Source: Kingdonia uniflora (taxonomy: Eukaryota > Streptophyta > Magnoliopsida > Ranunculales > Circaeasteraceae). Taken from it: a stretch of DNA of 64,000 nucleotides. The stretch lies in NCBI GenBank assembly GCA_014058105.1, contig JACGCM010000420.1:248001-312000 (forward strand), read 5' to 3'. The notes below the pieces were generated by a model. It made no database searches and had not been told where the DNA came from. It saw only the letters and a list, made by a program, of their open reading frames with translations. Position numbers and translations under genes: made by a program. Position 1 is the first letter of the stretch. Each line of letters begins with the position of its first letter. Shown here one piece after another: positions 36,701 to 49,300 of the stretch.

Positions 36701-37729
36701 AATTGAGAAAGAGAAAAAAGAGCTCGAGAAGTTAAAAGAACATGTCGCGAAACTCAAAAGAGACAATGATGCATTGACGGTAAAGAGTAGGGAGGCCGAC
36801 ATGGCCCGTTACCGTATACGTACTCTAGAAAGATCGGAGGAAGATTTAAATCGGTTGATGGCTGTTTTGAGAAATGATCTGGCCAGGAAATCTCATGACC
36901 AAGAACAAATTTGATATGATTTGGCAAATAGCAGGAGCGAACTGGGGTGATTAAAGATGAAATTAACTGATAAAGCTAACAAGCTAAAGGTAGCTCGAGA
37001 TGATTTATCTGTGTCTGAAGCTGCAGCTGAACAATTGACTACAACTTTCTCTGCCAAAGATATGAAATTTAGGATATGCTGCAACGCAAGTGTAATGAGT
37101 TGAATAAGAAATTGGCTCAATTGAAAACCGATCTAGCGTAGGGCAATTCGCGTGTTAGAAACATCGAGGCTGGTGAGTGCTCGAAGAAGAATATAAATGA
37201 TGCCAAAGGTTCTCTTGTTCAAGGTGATGTCATTAGTCTGTCAGCTCAAATAAGAGATTTAGAGGGGGACATTGCTTGCATTCAAGGGGATGTGCGTAAA
37301 GGAGTTGAGCAGTTATGGGAGTGTCAAATAAAGTTGGACTCTGTTCTTTTCAGGGAGAAAGGATTAAAGTGTATTATCTGAGGGAAGGAGATTATTATAA
37401 AGGACAAAAAAGAATTGTTAAAGAAAATTCTAGATGTGGAAGAACTGAACAAAGAGATCGAGATATTCTGTGCTCTAGTAGTTGATTTGGAGGCGATTAA
37501 TCGAGCTGAGTCAGCTAAAGCTGCTAAAAAATCTGAAGAGAACATTGTTTTTACAAATTGTATAGACATAGAAATAGAGAGTCAAAAAGCTAAGTATAAA
37601 AGGTTAGAAGACCGCCTTCAGAGGTCGAGGGCGGCTTTCTCTCATTCAGTTGTAACTCAGGCCTTGCATTCAGACTTTCTAAGGTCGGTGATTGCTTATT
37701 TTGTTGAAGAAGTAAAAGAATTGAGTTAG
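33790..37729 (+). pseudogene. Opposite-strand multi-exon gene of element 2 (Transposase_28-like, coiled coil)
   Basis: Counterpart of the antisense gene of element 1. It begins with KEGYGAASDSYSDIEG and a GTTAGT donor at 33842. Then FRGCTVAIGEEYFYLLANLA and LSQLEYGLSVPLSNLAKGIM, followed by RRITSVDVLQFYGIQFFGAS and RPWNDNVIWVKGDC (34366-34799). After an intron ending ATGACAG at about 34930 comes GPRSQVMRIESLLDKFV. The intron at 35434-35516 (GTAGGT…TTGCAG) and another ending TTGTTGTAG near 36052 match those of element 1. Coiled-coil Lys/Glu-rich sequence runs to a stop at 37729. A few stops break it. The role is unknown; antisense products of Tat elements are known as a class. Confidence 0.6.
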
Positions 37730-38002
37730 AAAGAGATACCTTGTATGACTGTATGTTAAAATGGGATGTTTCTGCAAGGTTAAAATAGATCGAGAAGATT
37801 ACACGTGTCCCATGGGAACAGATCTGGGCCCTCAATCTGCTGAATTGATAGAGGGGGGCAGGATTGTTGTGACTGCTCAAGCTTAAGAATTCATGGCTAG
37901 TCGACCTCCTATTGTAGGGGTAAGCGAAGCTGATATCCCTACAGTAGAACAGACTCTATTATAGCAGTTGTATATAACCTTAAAAGAAATAATATGTGGC
38001 CC

Positions 38003-38640
38003 AGACATGTTGAGAGATGAAAGCTAGTTTTACCTTTGCTTTATCTTATGTCTGGTTGAGCTCTTTGATTGAAAGCTAGTATCACATTTATTTTAACCTC
38101 GGAGTTGATTAGAGTCAATCAAACATGGCGTAACCTATATTTAAATGGTAGAATGACATAGACATATTGAAAGAGATGAAAGCTAGTATTACCTTTGCTT
38201 TATCTTATGTCTGGTAGAGTCTGTCGATTGAAAACAAGTTTTACCTTATTCTAACCGCAGAAGATTTAGTAGAGTCAGCCAAACCAAGTGTATTTTTTAT
38301 TTAACTTGTATGATATCGCAGACATATTGAAAGTGATGAAAAACTAGTATTACCTTTGCTTTATCTTATCTCTGGTAGAATCTGTTGATTGAAAACAAGT
38401 TCTACCTTGTTCTAACCGCAGGAGATTTAGTAGAGTAAGCCAAACCAAGTATATTCTTGATTTAACTGGTATGATGTCGCAGACATATTGAAAAAGATGA
38501 AAACTAGTATTACCTTTGCTTTATCTTATATCTGGTAGAATTCGTTGATTGAAAACAAGTTCTACCTTATTCTAACCATAGGAGATTTAGTAGAGTCAGC
38601 CAAACCAAGTGTATTCTTAATTTGACTGGAATGATGTCGA
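38003..38640. repeat. 160-bp tandem repeat downstream of integrase in element 2 (4 copies)
   Basis: Units start at about 38003, 38161, 38321 and 38482 with GACATATTGAAAGRGATGAAA. Each has two inner copies of a GAAARCTAGTATTACCTTTGC / GAAAACAAGTTYTACCTT motif, that is, a higher-order repeat built from an older unit. The core is the reverse complement of the 46-bp repeat core in element 1, in keeping with the opposite orientation of the two elements. Confidence 0.8.
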
Positions 38641-38825
38641 TTAAAAGCTAGTATTATCTATGCTTTAATCTATGTATTATTTACAAAGTAGAGAGATGTA
38701 TGGAGGAAACTTGTAAGTTTCATTGAATCTTGAGAAAGGATGTACATTGGATGGAGATGGAAATCTCACTTCTGGAATGAAAAAGTGAGAAACTGAAATA
38801 GAGTAGTGAGGGACCTAATAATAGT

Positions 38826-40298
38826 ATAATTTCAGTCGCCTAGTATTCCAAGGACTCGAGATGTGGACGCTCTCTTCTGTCATGAGGTAATATGATCCCA
38901 GGCCTGAGAGACCGGTGATAAGGAATAGACTCTTCCAATTGTCTGCTAGTTTCCCAGTATGAGGCTCTTTGGGGTGTTGAGGTATTTATTTGAGGACGAG
39001 ATCATCGATTTGGAAGGTACGTCTTCTGACTCGTTTGTTGTATGAACTGGCCGGCATATGGTGATATCGACCTAGGCTAGCGATGATGCGTTCTAGGGTT
39101 TCATCGATCCAATTGAGGTTGCAAGCCAATTCAAACTCATTTTCCTCGTCAGTTAGCTCGTGATCTTTGACTAAGTGATGGTATTCAAAAAGAATGACGG
39201 CTTCAGTGCCATAGGCAAGGAGGAATGGAGTGCATCCTGTTGACTGACGTAGAGTGGTATGGTATGCCCATATAACATGTGGAAGCTCTCAAACCCAATT
39301 TCCTTTTTTCTAAGAGTGTAGCCATTTTTTGAGTCCATCTACGATAGTTTTGTTGGTGATTTTGGCTTGGCCATTACCTTGAGGGTAGTAGGGATTGGAT
39401 GGTGAGTGAATGATGTTATGTTGGTTGAGGAAAGCTATGAATTTTTCTCTAACAAATTGGGGCTCATTATCGATACAAATTAGGTGAGGGCACCCAAACT
39501 GAGTGATGATGTGTTCCCGGATAAAAAAGATGACCTCTTCCCTGATCTCACAAAGTGGAATTGCTTCTACCCATTTTATAAAATAATCGGTGACAATGAG
39601 GAGGTGGCGGCAGTTACCTGGTGAATTAGGAAATTTGCCGACAAGATTGGATTGGGTACCCATCTTTTAAATGGCCAAAATACCTTGCTTGCATGGAGCT
39701 CGAGCACAGGGGCGCGTATCATTTTTCCATGTCGCTGACATGTTTCATATTTGTGTGAGTACTCTTCTACTTTCTTATGCATGCCAGGCCAGAATACTCC
39801 TTGTATAATGGCTCTATTTGCCAGTGATCGACCTACGGCATGGGAGCCACAAGTCCCTTCGTGTAGACCGTGGGACATCTCGTCTGCTTTATGTTTGGAG
39901 AAGCACTTGAGGTAAGGTCCCGTGACTGAATGGCGATACAAGGTACCATTTTGATTGGTGTAGCGCTTTGAGTTGTCTATTAGCTACCGACGCTTCTTCG
40001 GATCTGCTGGAAGTGGTCCTTCACATCTGTTGTTGATACCGAGATGAAATAAGAAAGGCTTTCGCCAATTGTCGTCTCCTCCTTTATCGCCCCCAGTGTT
40101 GATTGTGCATACAAAAATGAGATCAATGCTGGGGGTTGAAATGACTTTGATATGGAGATATTGAGCTTCTGTGCCTAAGACCCCAGCTAGATATGCCATG
40201 GAATTGACATGTCTGTTTTTTCCACGAGGAAGATAATCGAGAGTTGTTTGCGTAAACTTGATCATTCTATCTGAAATGAGGGCTACGTATTCTATCAT
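38826..40298 (-). pseudogene. Integrase region of element 2
   Basis: Read right to left: RNase H tail DYLPRGKNRHVNSMAYLAG (40298 on), linker WRKPFLFHLGI, zinc part LHEGTCGSHAVGRSL and YETCQRHGKMIRAPVLELHA (first Cys of the pair is Tyr), then the core VTDYFIKWVEAIPL, CIDNEPQFVREKFI and NPYYPQGNGQAKITNKTI. The third catalytic residue, Glu, appears as Lys in QAKITN, so the enzyme would be dead. The tail NWIDETLERIIASLGRYHHM ends near 38826. One frame break separates zinc and core parts at about 39640. Confidence 0.8.
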
Positions 40299-40379
40299 CT
40301 TGCCATTCTTCTTGTATTGTTCAGAGTAATAGTAGACGATGAGTAGTGAATCTGTATAAACTGAAAGTTCGGGGACGCC

Positions 40380-42150
40380 GAGCTCGTGGGCGAGTTCGAG
40401 TCCATGAATGAGAGCTTTGTATTCGGTGACATTATTTGTGGCCTCTAAATCCAGGCGGATTGATTTCTCAATTTTGTTGTTGGAAGGGGTAATTATTACG
40501 ATTCAAATTCCTGACCTTGTGGGTCCTGCTAATCCATCTGTAAGTTGTAATCCATTCAGCTCGCTCGTCAAATGCTTTTGGGGGTAGATCTTCTGTAACT
40601 TCCTCTAAAAGGTCAGGATTGTGCTCCTCCCACTCGGGATCTTCCACTGGAAAATCCGTGAGGAAATTGGTAACGGTCTGTACTTTTTTGGAATGACATT
40701 GTTCGAACTTGATATTATGTTCTCCCAAACTGACTGACCATTGTTGCGCTCTTCTTGATTTTTCTTTCTTGGATAGAACTTCTTGAAGTGAGTAGTTTGT
40801 CATGACTTTGACTAAATAAGCTTGGAAGTAGTACTTGAGTTTCTGTGAAGTATAAACAAGAGTGAGAATAAGTTTCTCGATTTTAGAATACCTCATTTTC
40901 GCTAGAGTGAGGGTTTTGCTGATAAAGTAGAATGGTTTCTCGATTTTTCCTTCAAGTCGAATGAGCACCGAGCTAAGTGAAGTATTTGTGACTGTTAGGT
41001 AGATAATCAACTACTCATTATCTATCGGGGTGCTTATAATGGGAAATTTCCCCAAATAGGTTTTGAGATCCTAAAAAGCTGCCCCGCATTCCGATGTCCA
41101 TTGAACCTCTGTATTTGATTGATCTTTTCCTCGCTTGGTACAACCTCTGAAGATTTTGAAATGAAACGGTTGATAGCGGCAATTTTTGCCTGCAAGTTTC
41201 TGAAAGTCTTTTGTCATTTTGAGAGATGCCATGTCGAAGAGAGCCCAAATCTGATCTGGATCAGCCTCAATCTCCTTCTTGCTGATGAGGTAGCCTAGAA
41301 ATCAAATTAAATATACTATGAATTGATAATTATCAGGATTGAGACGCATCCTATAAGATCAAAGGATGTTGAATATTGTGTTAAGATCTGAAATGTCGAG
41401 GAGATGCCATGTCGAGGAAATCCCAAATTTGATCTGAATCGGCCTCAATCTCCTTCTTGCTGATGAGGTGGCCTAGAAATCGACCTGAATATACTCTAAA
41501 TTGATAGTTATCAGGATTGAGACGCATCCTGTATGATCGAAAAATGTTGAATATTGTGTTAAGATCTGAAATGTGATTGATGGACTGTATGCTCTTGCAC
41601 AAGAGATCGTCAATGTAGACTTCAACAATTTTCCCAAGATGTGCTTTAAACATAGTAGTTATCAATCATTGATAAGTTACACCTATATTTTTGAGTCCGA
41701 AGGGCATGATTTTCTAGCAATAAAGTCCTCTTTCAGTGATGAAAGTGGTCTTTTCTTGATCTTCATCCAAGAGTGGTATCTGATTATATCCTGAAGTAAC
41801 GTCCATCATAGATAAGAGTTCATGACCTGCTGTGGAATCCAGGATCTAATAAATGTTAGGAAGAGGAAGACTGTCCTTTGGAGTGTGTTTGTTGAAATCG
41901 GTAAAATCTACACAAACGCAAACCTTTCCATTCATCTTAGGGACAACGACAATGTTGAATATCTAATCTAGATACTTGGCTTCTCGAATGAATCCCACTT
42001 TGATCAATTTCTCAATCTCCATGTTAACTTCATCTCGAAGTTGTTGTGATAGGCATCGCTATTTATGCTTGACTGTTGTGGTGTTGATGTTGATTGCCAA
42101 TTTGTGACATACCTTGGCCGGATCAACCCAGGTATTTCTTTGAAAGACCA
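40380..42150 (-). pseudogene. pol: Reverse transcriptase, RNase H and second RNase H of element 2
   Basis: The RT starts near 42145 (VDPAKVCHKLAININTTTVK) and runs through KHTPKDSLPLPN, GYNQIPLLDEDQEKTTF and VYIDDLLCKS (near 41600). A 178-bp tandem duplication at 41223-41578 repeats the DNYQFRVYSGRFLGHLISKK block out of frame. RNase H follows (41010-40730: IIYLTVTNTSLSSVL, KPFYFISKTLTLAKMRYSK, SLGEHNIKFEQCHSKK). The second RNase H (about 40560-40380) is recognisable only piecewise (NNVTEYKALIHG, ELSVYTDSLLIVYYY). Stops and shifts make it inactive. Confidence 0.75.
41223..41578. repeat. 178-bp tandem duplication in the RT of element 2
   Basis: 41223-41400 and 41401-41578 are two copies of one segment, both starting GAGATGCCATGTCGA and ending AAGATCTGAAATG. 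They differ at roughly one site in ten. Because 178 is not a multiple of three it shifts the reading frame. Confidence 0.85.
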
Positions 42151-42279
42151 CGCAAAAGTGTATCGATTTAGTCATAAGAACTGAATAAGAATGTCTTTTT
42201 CGTGTTAAACCAGCTTAGTACCGATAAAAAAGTACCTCTGCTAGGTCTATCAATGTTGATATATTTGGTGGGCTCCTCC

Positions 42280-42750
42280 CTGAAAGGTTGATCATCGGGG
42301 TGATTTAATTTCTGTAATTGCTATGCAACATATCTATCTGGGGTACCTAGAATAGCAGAAATGATATTTCAGCAAGCCTGAGAAAGCTTTTGACTACCCC
42401 TGATATCGTAGATACTATCGTTGTGTTTAAAGCGGAGTGCTTAATGATAGGTGGAAGCGATTGCTTCCATGTTATGAATCCAACAACGGCCCATAATCCC
42501 GAGATAACGATACTTGGCGTTGATCACATAAAAGATGGTATCGATTGTGGCTGGCCCCGCGGTAATAGGCAAGATGATCTTCCCTACTAGCTCTTCTTAA
42601 GAACCATTGAATCCACTGATATCAGTGTTGTTTTGAATGACTTGATTAGCCAATCCAATTTGGTCGATAGTACTCTGAAAGAGGATCTCGATACCGCTAC
42701 CAGTATCGATAATCATTGTGTGCATGACAAACTTCTTCATCTCGGGCATT
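42280..42750 (-). pseudogene. Aspartic protease region of element 2
   Basis: MHTMIIDTGSGIEILF lies at about 42725-42680 with the catalytic Asp intact, followed by LVGKIILPITAGPATIDTI and GIMGRCWIHNMEAIASTYHK. It is collinear with 18560-18943 in element 1. A stop follows in GFNGS*EEL. Upstream (42760-43260) is linker sequence. Confidence 0.65.
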
Positions 42751-43262
42751 ATGACTAACGCATCATGATGTGGGAATTTGACATGACTAGTATCGTAATC
42801 TTTGAATGATATCCCAAGCTAGCGATTGCTCTACTCAGATAGAAGTTTGGCTTCTTTATCTTGTGGTGTGAGATCGCAGCATTCTGGCAGTCTCCTATAC
42901 TTGAATCTGTTAGAGTTGGTGGTATGATTGATTTTGATCATGTTGTTGTGGCGCATATGGTAAAGATGTTTCTCCTCAGCTTGATCTTTGACCTGGACAA
43001 CTTCAAGCTACTTCTTATAGCTGCCATCCTTGTATGATTCCAGGTCGACAATATATTCGAGTATCTGTCCCTCCTTGAAAATGTATTCGAGCAACCTCTG
43101 TAAAGCATAGCAATTGTCAGTAGAATGATGGTTTACCTTTTGGTGCATGCAGTACGGTTGGTTTTTGATTGGTTCTTATGGTTGGGAGAGATCGATTGGC
43201 TCTAATGGTTGGGATAGACAGTAGAGCTTATCCTTTGTGAGGTTTGGAAAAATTGTGAAGAT

Positions 43263-44640
43263 TCAAATATTCATCTTTGGGATGACCGGTTTGACTTGTG
43301 AATCGCCTTTTCGAGGGTTACCTGTGTTTCCCTTGGCATGCTTTTGGTCACCCTGATTATCCTTTTGTTCAGTATTCTGATCCGATGGACCTTTCGTGGA
43401 AAGGACGGATTTAGTAGATTTATGCCTTTCAGACATCACCCTTTCAAGGTCGACATAACTATTAACCTTGGCGATCATATCTTCCAAGGTCGCAGGTTTG
43501 TTGAGGAAGAGGTACTATTTGGCTTTGCAGTCGAGCTGGAGCGCATTGATGAAAACAATAACAAATGTCTTCTGATCAAGATTGTCCACTTTATGAGCGA
43601 GCTCCTGGAACTTCTTCGCAAATGCCTCAAGCTTCTCGCCATGCGACTGTTTGAGACTGATAAGAGAATACAAATTTCCTCTTTGTCTATGTTGTGAGTA
43701 TACGTTTTGATGAATTTCTTATGCAGTTGGTCGAATGAGTATATGGAGTCTTCAGGCAGAGAGTGGAACCATCAGACGGGTTCCTCCTACAGACTTGTGG
43801 TGAACAGACAGTAAAGAATGTGGTTGAGATTAGAATATAACCCTAATGAGGCATGGTATTGTTGAATGTACTTCTTTGGATCGGTACCCTTGTATTTACG
43901 AATTTTCAGAGTATGGAAACCTTTTGGAATATCCATATCGAATAGTTCTTTGGCAATTGGACTTCCTTGTAACTTGGTAAGGTCATCGGTCGTGCCCAGA
44001 ACCTGTGCTTCGATGAACTTCTTAAAACGCTGGTTCATATGCTCTTGTATAACATAGTGACGGATCGGTTGAGCGACTTGATGAGGAGGTTACGGATTAT
44101 GAGTACCGGTACCTTCACTCAAACGATCTCGTACTGGAGCTCGAGGCTAAGGTCTCTGTTCCTCTTACTGACGTATGGAGCATCGGTGACCTCGGCTGAG
44201 TTCGGATTGAACGTCTCCCCCTAAATGAATGGAAGATTGAGGTTCATTCTGAATATGTCTGGAAATAGCTTTACTGGTGGCTCCTTGAGGTCCCAATCTT
44301 TCCCGGGCAGAAACCCGAGAGGCTTCTGGCACCTGATCACAATCTCGTATCGGGGGAGCCTGCTGAGTATCTTACAGAGTCTGCAAGGCAATCTACATTG
44401 TTGTCATTTGATCTTCATGTCGTTTGAGTACTATCAAATGATCTTGTCTTTCAGCGTCGAGTTCCCTCTCGCGGAGCTCTCGGTCACGATTTAACTATCT
44501 TTCGAGCTCGTTGCGTTTCTCCATTTTAGTATTGAGATTCGTTTGTAGCTCTGTAAGTTGTTCCGGCCAACTGAGAGATCGAGTTGGACTCCGGTAGTTG
44601 GTCGCCTAGATGTGACCGTGATTGAAATATTGTAGTAGAT
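43263..44640 (-). pseudogene. gag: gag of element 2 (broken)
   Basis: The capsid core is at 44038-43700: RFKKFIEAQVLGTTDDLTKL, KELFDMDIPKGFHTLKIRKY, YIQQYHASLGLYSNLNHILY, then (after a stop) WFHSLPEDSIYSFDQL. The basic tail is at 43487-43263 (MEDMIAKVNSYVDLERVMSE, KSTKSVLSTKGP). The N-terminal part towards 44640 has several stops. It matches gag of element 1 block by block. Confidence 0.7.
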
Positions 44641-44679
44641 TAACTGAATGCCTAAGGATATCGTGGAAAAAATCTTTTT

Positions 44680-44695
44680 CCCACAGACGGCGCCA
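44680..44695 (-). promoter_or_regulatory. Primer-binding site of element 2
   Basis: Read on the minus strand: TGGCGCCGTCTGTGGG, two bases inside the LTR end. It is the unmutated form of the element 1 site. Confidence 0.8.
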
Positions 44696-44697
44696 AA

Positions 44698-45314
44698 TGT
44701 AATGGCCTAATTCCGTGAGCCCAAAGTGGTCGGGAATTAGTCCTTACACCAATATACATGTGACAAAAATCTAATAGACAAGAAATGACACAGGTGTTTA
44801 GTGTAAAAAACCTATGAATAGGTAAACACCACGACCTCGTGTTGAGGCTTTTTGTAATGGTGGCATTTATTGCTTGAGGCTGATGATATCTTATTATAAG
44901 TTATTTTTAGATTTAAAAATGATTGTCCTTGTGAATAAGAATCTCGGAGTTTTGAGAATTCTAGAAAATGTAGTTTTCTTGGGAATTTCTCTTGTAATTA
45001 TTTGGACCTTGTCTCTTATGAAACTTTTTCTTTATATAGGCCTCTTCCGTAGCTCTTCTTCATTCTGAAGTACGTTCTCTGAAAGATGTGGTTAGTGGCT
45101 GTTTGACTGGGTAACTGCCGAGTTTGTGAGAGACAATGGCTTTGACTTGTTCAGGTTTTTTGGTTTGAGGTCGACTCACGTTTCTTAACAGTTCATGGAG
45201 TACGTGGTGTTGCTGATTGGAGAAGTCGTGTGGAGAATGCGTGAGTTTGACATGGAGGTAATTTGAATTAGCGACAGCTCGATTTTAGGTGAGATCGAGG
45301 GATAAGTCCCTACA
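44698..45314 (-). repeat. 5' LTR of element 2 (617 bp)
   Basis: On the minus strand it starts TGTAGGGACTTATCCC (45314) and ends GGAATTAGGCCATTACA (44698), giving the standard TG…CA ends. A TATA box (CCTATATAAAG, 45040-45030) is followed by GAAAAAGTTTCATAAGAG. The U5 half is similar to that of element 1. This LTR shows what the element 1 LTR should look like at its U3 end. Confidence 0.85.
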
Positions 45315-46346
45315 ATTTCAATATCATACAGGCACTCTGTTATAAGGGTTGATTTACACTATGTTTTCTTTGTCATCTCTCTTCGTGGTGGATTTAGTCT
45401 TGTGTTTGGTTTCGTATTTTGGGGTTTATTATTTCGATCATGTATTGAAAATGTAATCTCTAAAGAATCATCTATACATAGAAGCAATTTTCTTTCTCGA
45501 TCTGCCTTAGTATATACACATATACATTTATAACATTATCATATATACACGACCAAATTAGTATTGTGAACTGTAATCATATTCGGTATACATATTTCGC
45601 ATTAATATCTCAACCTTCAAGGGTTCTCAATTTATTCTCAAAGGTACATTTATATTTCATTCAGTTATTCAATCGAATGGTTTGCATTTGGCTTATTCTT
45701 ATTTCTTCTATTCTAACCCTCATAACTGTTGTATTAGGAGTATAAAAAAAGTAAAGATTTCATGGAAACATGTAGCATCAACTTCACGTTTACGACTTTT
45801 GAATGATAAACTAATCACTACAATTTTTTTTGTATGAAGGGTGTTATTTATCGATTATGATGAAGATAAGGATTATGTCCATGTAAAGAGTTATAATTAT
45901 GTTATTTCACATGTGTTTCTGTAGTTGGTGAACAATATTTTCTACAATACCTTTTTATGGCTACTATTTAATTCATTGGTTGTTTTTACTACTCTTTTAA
46001 ATTTTGAAGGTTTTTATTATGAACAATAATTTTGCCTTAGTATTGCTTCTTTTAGAAATGTCTTGCATAAATAAATTCAAGCGGAATCAACATTTAAAGA
46101 TTCCAAAGAAAATGGGTGGTAAACGTCTAAACTTTTTAACTTTCGCATGTCTCATTATATTTAAAATGAAGCAGGACTAATCATGATTATTCACTTGACC
46201 TCATATTCTTATCTTTTTTAGATATATCTACCACAACTCAGTCAAAGCAATATCGAAATCAAAAGAAAAGCGCGGGTGGGTATCCAAACTATACAACTTC
46301 CATTTGACCCTTAAATATTTTAAAGGAAGCTAGGTTTATAAGAATA
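45315..46346. other. AT-rich spacer between element 2 and the Helitron gene
   Basis: No gene or transposon end that I can support. The region is AT-rich with scattered TA/CA steps near 45510-45550. The 5' end of the Helitron probably lies here but the short TC terminus cannot be picked out by eye. Confidence 0.4.
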
Positions 46347-49300
46347 ATGGCATAGAGAAAGCGTCGCCAACGAAATAATGCATCAAAAATGACTTCAGGT
46401 AACTTATACAATTTCTTTTGGCACTATCTGATCTTATTTATAATATTAAACTAGACAAGTAATGATATATTTATACAATACCAGTTTATTCATCATGTAT
46501 TGCCACTGGAGGAAGTGAACCTATTTTAAACCAGGAATGGGTCCCCATACTAGTACCATCATATTCTCCCCTGGGAAAGAGGAAACATTCTTGTATATAT
46601 AAAGAAGCTTCATCATCTACAACTTCACTTACAACTGAATGTGATGAGATGCCTTACACCTAAACAACTTTTCAATTATAAATAAGTAATTTTTATTGTT
46701 CCCTAATAATGCTTTATTGGAATTCAGATTATAAAAATTTAACTTTACCTATTTATAGTCTTAGATATGAGTACCGTAACTCAATCAAAACAAAATTGTC
46801 AACTTAGAAAACAAATATTGACATAACGGAGGAAGGTACGATGCTATTATAATAAGGGAGCATACATTCAGCAATCTGGGAAGGATTCAATTGCAAGTAA
46901 GTATCATTTATTTTTTCCACAATCTAATTTTATATTAGATTCTGACATTTTTAATGGAAAATCTTATATTTCCGGAAAAGTATTTCATCGTGCATGGGAC
47001 TTTGGATTTCCTACTGAAGTATGTAACTCACGTGGTGCAATAGTATGGTATGAAGAGAGGAATGATAAGGGTCAAAAGAGGGAAACCCATTCTCCAAAAT
47101 ATACTATTTGTTGTCAAGATGGTGAAGGCAAGTTACCATTACTAAAAGGAAGTCCCAAATTTCTTCGTGTTCTTCTTGATTAACAAGGTGGCCAAAGATC
47201 TACAAGATATAGAGAAAACATCTGTGTCTATAACTCAATATTTGCTTTCACATCTATGGGAGGTCATATAGACAAAGAGATCAACCAAGGACGAGGGCCT
47301 TATGTTTTCTAGATAAATGGACAAATCCACCACAAGATTGGAACATTAATGTCACAATTATAACATAAACCTAAGTTTGCACAACTATACTTTTTTGATA
47401 CGCAGAACGAAGCAACAAATAGATGTAGTTTCATGGTGAAGACAGGTGAAATGAAGAATGCTGATGCAGATGTATTACAAGGTCTGATAACAATGCTCGA
47501 TAAATACAATGAACTAACCAATGTTTTCAGAATGGCAAGAGGCATATTTCGACAAGACGAATTTCTCCAGGTTTGAATGGAACTTATAAATACTCAACAT
47601 AGAGATGGAAGATAGTATAATATACCAACATCATCTGAAATCGCCGCGGTTATAGTTGGTGATGGTTATGAACACAATGATGGACGAGATGTTATTGTTG
47701 AACAAATAGATTTTTGCTTGACGAGAATAAATGAGCTACATTATGCCGAGGATGGGTTTAGAAAAGATATTCCTTATAGGCAAAAAGAAAGGTATAATCC
47801 AAAATTCAGGGAAAATTTAGCAATAAGAGGGTATTATGCGTTCTGGATACAACAAATTAAACTTGATGGTAAAACATTAATTCGGGGCGGCCGACTATTC
47901 CAGCAGTGTATAGTAGATGCTTATACATGCATTGAAGAGTATTGGCTGTCCTATGTAAGAAATATCCAAAATAAACTCATAGTAGAACTTTATTATGGGT
48001 TGAAGAATGCCGTAGTCACAGGGGATACAACTCCAGCTTTAACGGGAAAAAGACTGATATTGCCTTCTTCATTTATAGGAGGTTCTCGATACATCGCCGA
48101 AAACTATCAAGATGCCATAGCAATATGCAGATGGGCTGAACCGCCTGATATTTTTATGACTATCACATGCAATCCTAATTGGCCAGAAATACAACATTTA
48201 TTAGATCTAATTCTAGGTCAAATGGAGGATAGGTCTGATATTGTAGCTAGAGTCTTTAAGATTAAACTAGACAAATTGATGAGAGACGTGCTCGAAGGAA
48301 ATCATTTTGAAAGAGTAGGTACGTTATTTAATTTATCATTCTATTTTAAATTACCATATTTAACGTTTCCAACATGTTATATTTCCTTATATGTAGCTGT
48401 ATATACAATCGAATTCTAAAAAAGAGAATTGCCACATGCACATATCTTGCTATGGTTACATCCGACTGACAAAACTAAGACACCTTTGGAAATAGATAAA
48501 ATGATATATGCAGAATTTTCCAATGAAAAAAAGGATCCTGTTGGTTACAAGTCTGTAGTTCAGTTTATGATGTATGGTCCGTATGGAAAACACAATACAA
48601 AGTATCCTTGCATGATTAATAAGAAGTGCTCAAAACATTACTCGAAAAAGTTCAGCCTTCAGACAAAGATAGACGATAGTGGTTTTCTTATATATCGAAG
48701 AAGAAAGGATAAATGAAGTGCAATAGTGAATGGAGCTGAATTAAACAATCTATGGGTGGTATCTCTCAATGTTGATTTAGTTGTCAAGTACCAAGCGCAT
48801 ATCAATGTGGAGTTCTGTAACCAAGCAAGGTCTATAAAATACTTATTCAATTATATAAACAAAGGCAGCTGGGACAGAGCTACTGCAGTTATTGAAGAAA
48901 ATATGAAATCAAACAAAATAAGCGACGTATGTGTAATATGGGAAGTTGATGAAGTCAAGACCTATTTGGATTACCATTATATTTTTGTGCCTGAAGCAAG
49001 CTGGCAAATTTTTAACTTTGATATTCAGCTAAGTAGGCCATATGTCCAAAGACTATCCTTTCATCTTCCAGGTGAGCAATCAGTTATATTTCAAGATGAT
49101 GATAATTTACAAGATGTTATAGAGAAAGCAGCTGCCAAGGAGACCATGTTTATTCAGTAGATGCATGCAAATACTATATATGAGTCTGCTCGGTCTCTTA
49201 CTTATGTCAAATTCCCAACCAAGTTTGTGTGACATGATCATGAAAATATTTGGGCACCACGGGAAAGCCAATTTTTAATAAGGTGTCTTTACAATGCACA

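Larger units (their letters stand above)
32866..45314 (-). mobile_element. Element 2: Tat-lineage Ty3/gypsy retrotransposon, 3' end truncated
   Basis: From right to left on the minus strand: complete 5' LTR (44698-45314), primer site, gag, protease, RT, RNase H, degenerate second RNase H, integrase, four 160-bp tandem repeats, an opposite-strand (here plus-strand) multi-exon gene, and leader-like frames. It is collinear with element 1 but reversed. No LTR is recognisable at its left end, so that end was lost by truncation near 32.87 kb. Base identity with element 1 is moderate, so the two belong to related families or old copies. The five bases beyond the LTR are ATTTC; the matching copy is gone. 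Confidence 0.8.
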
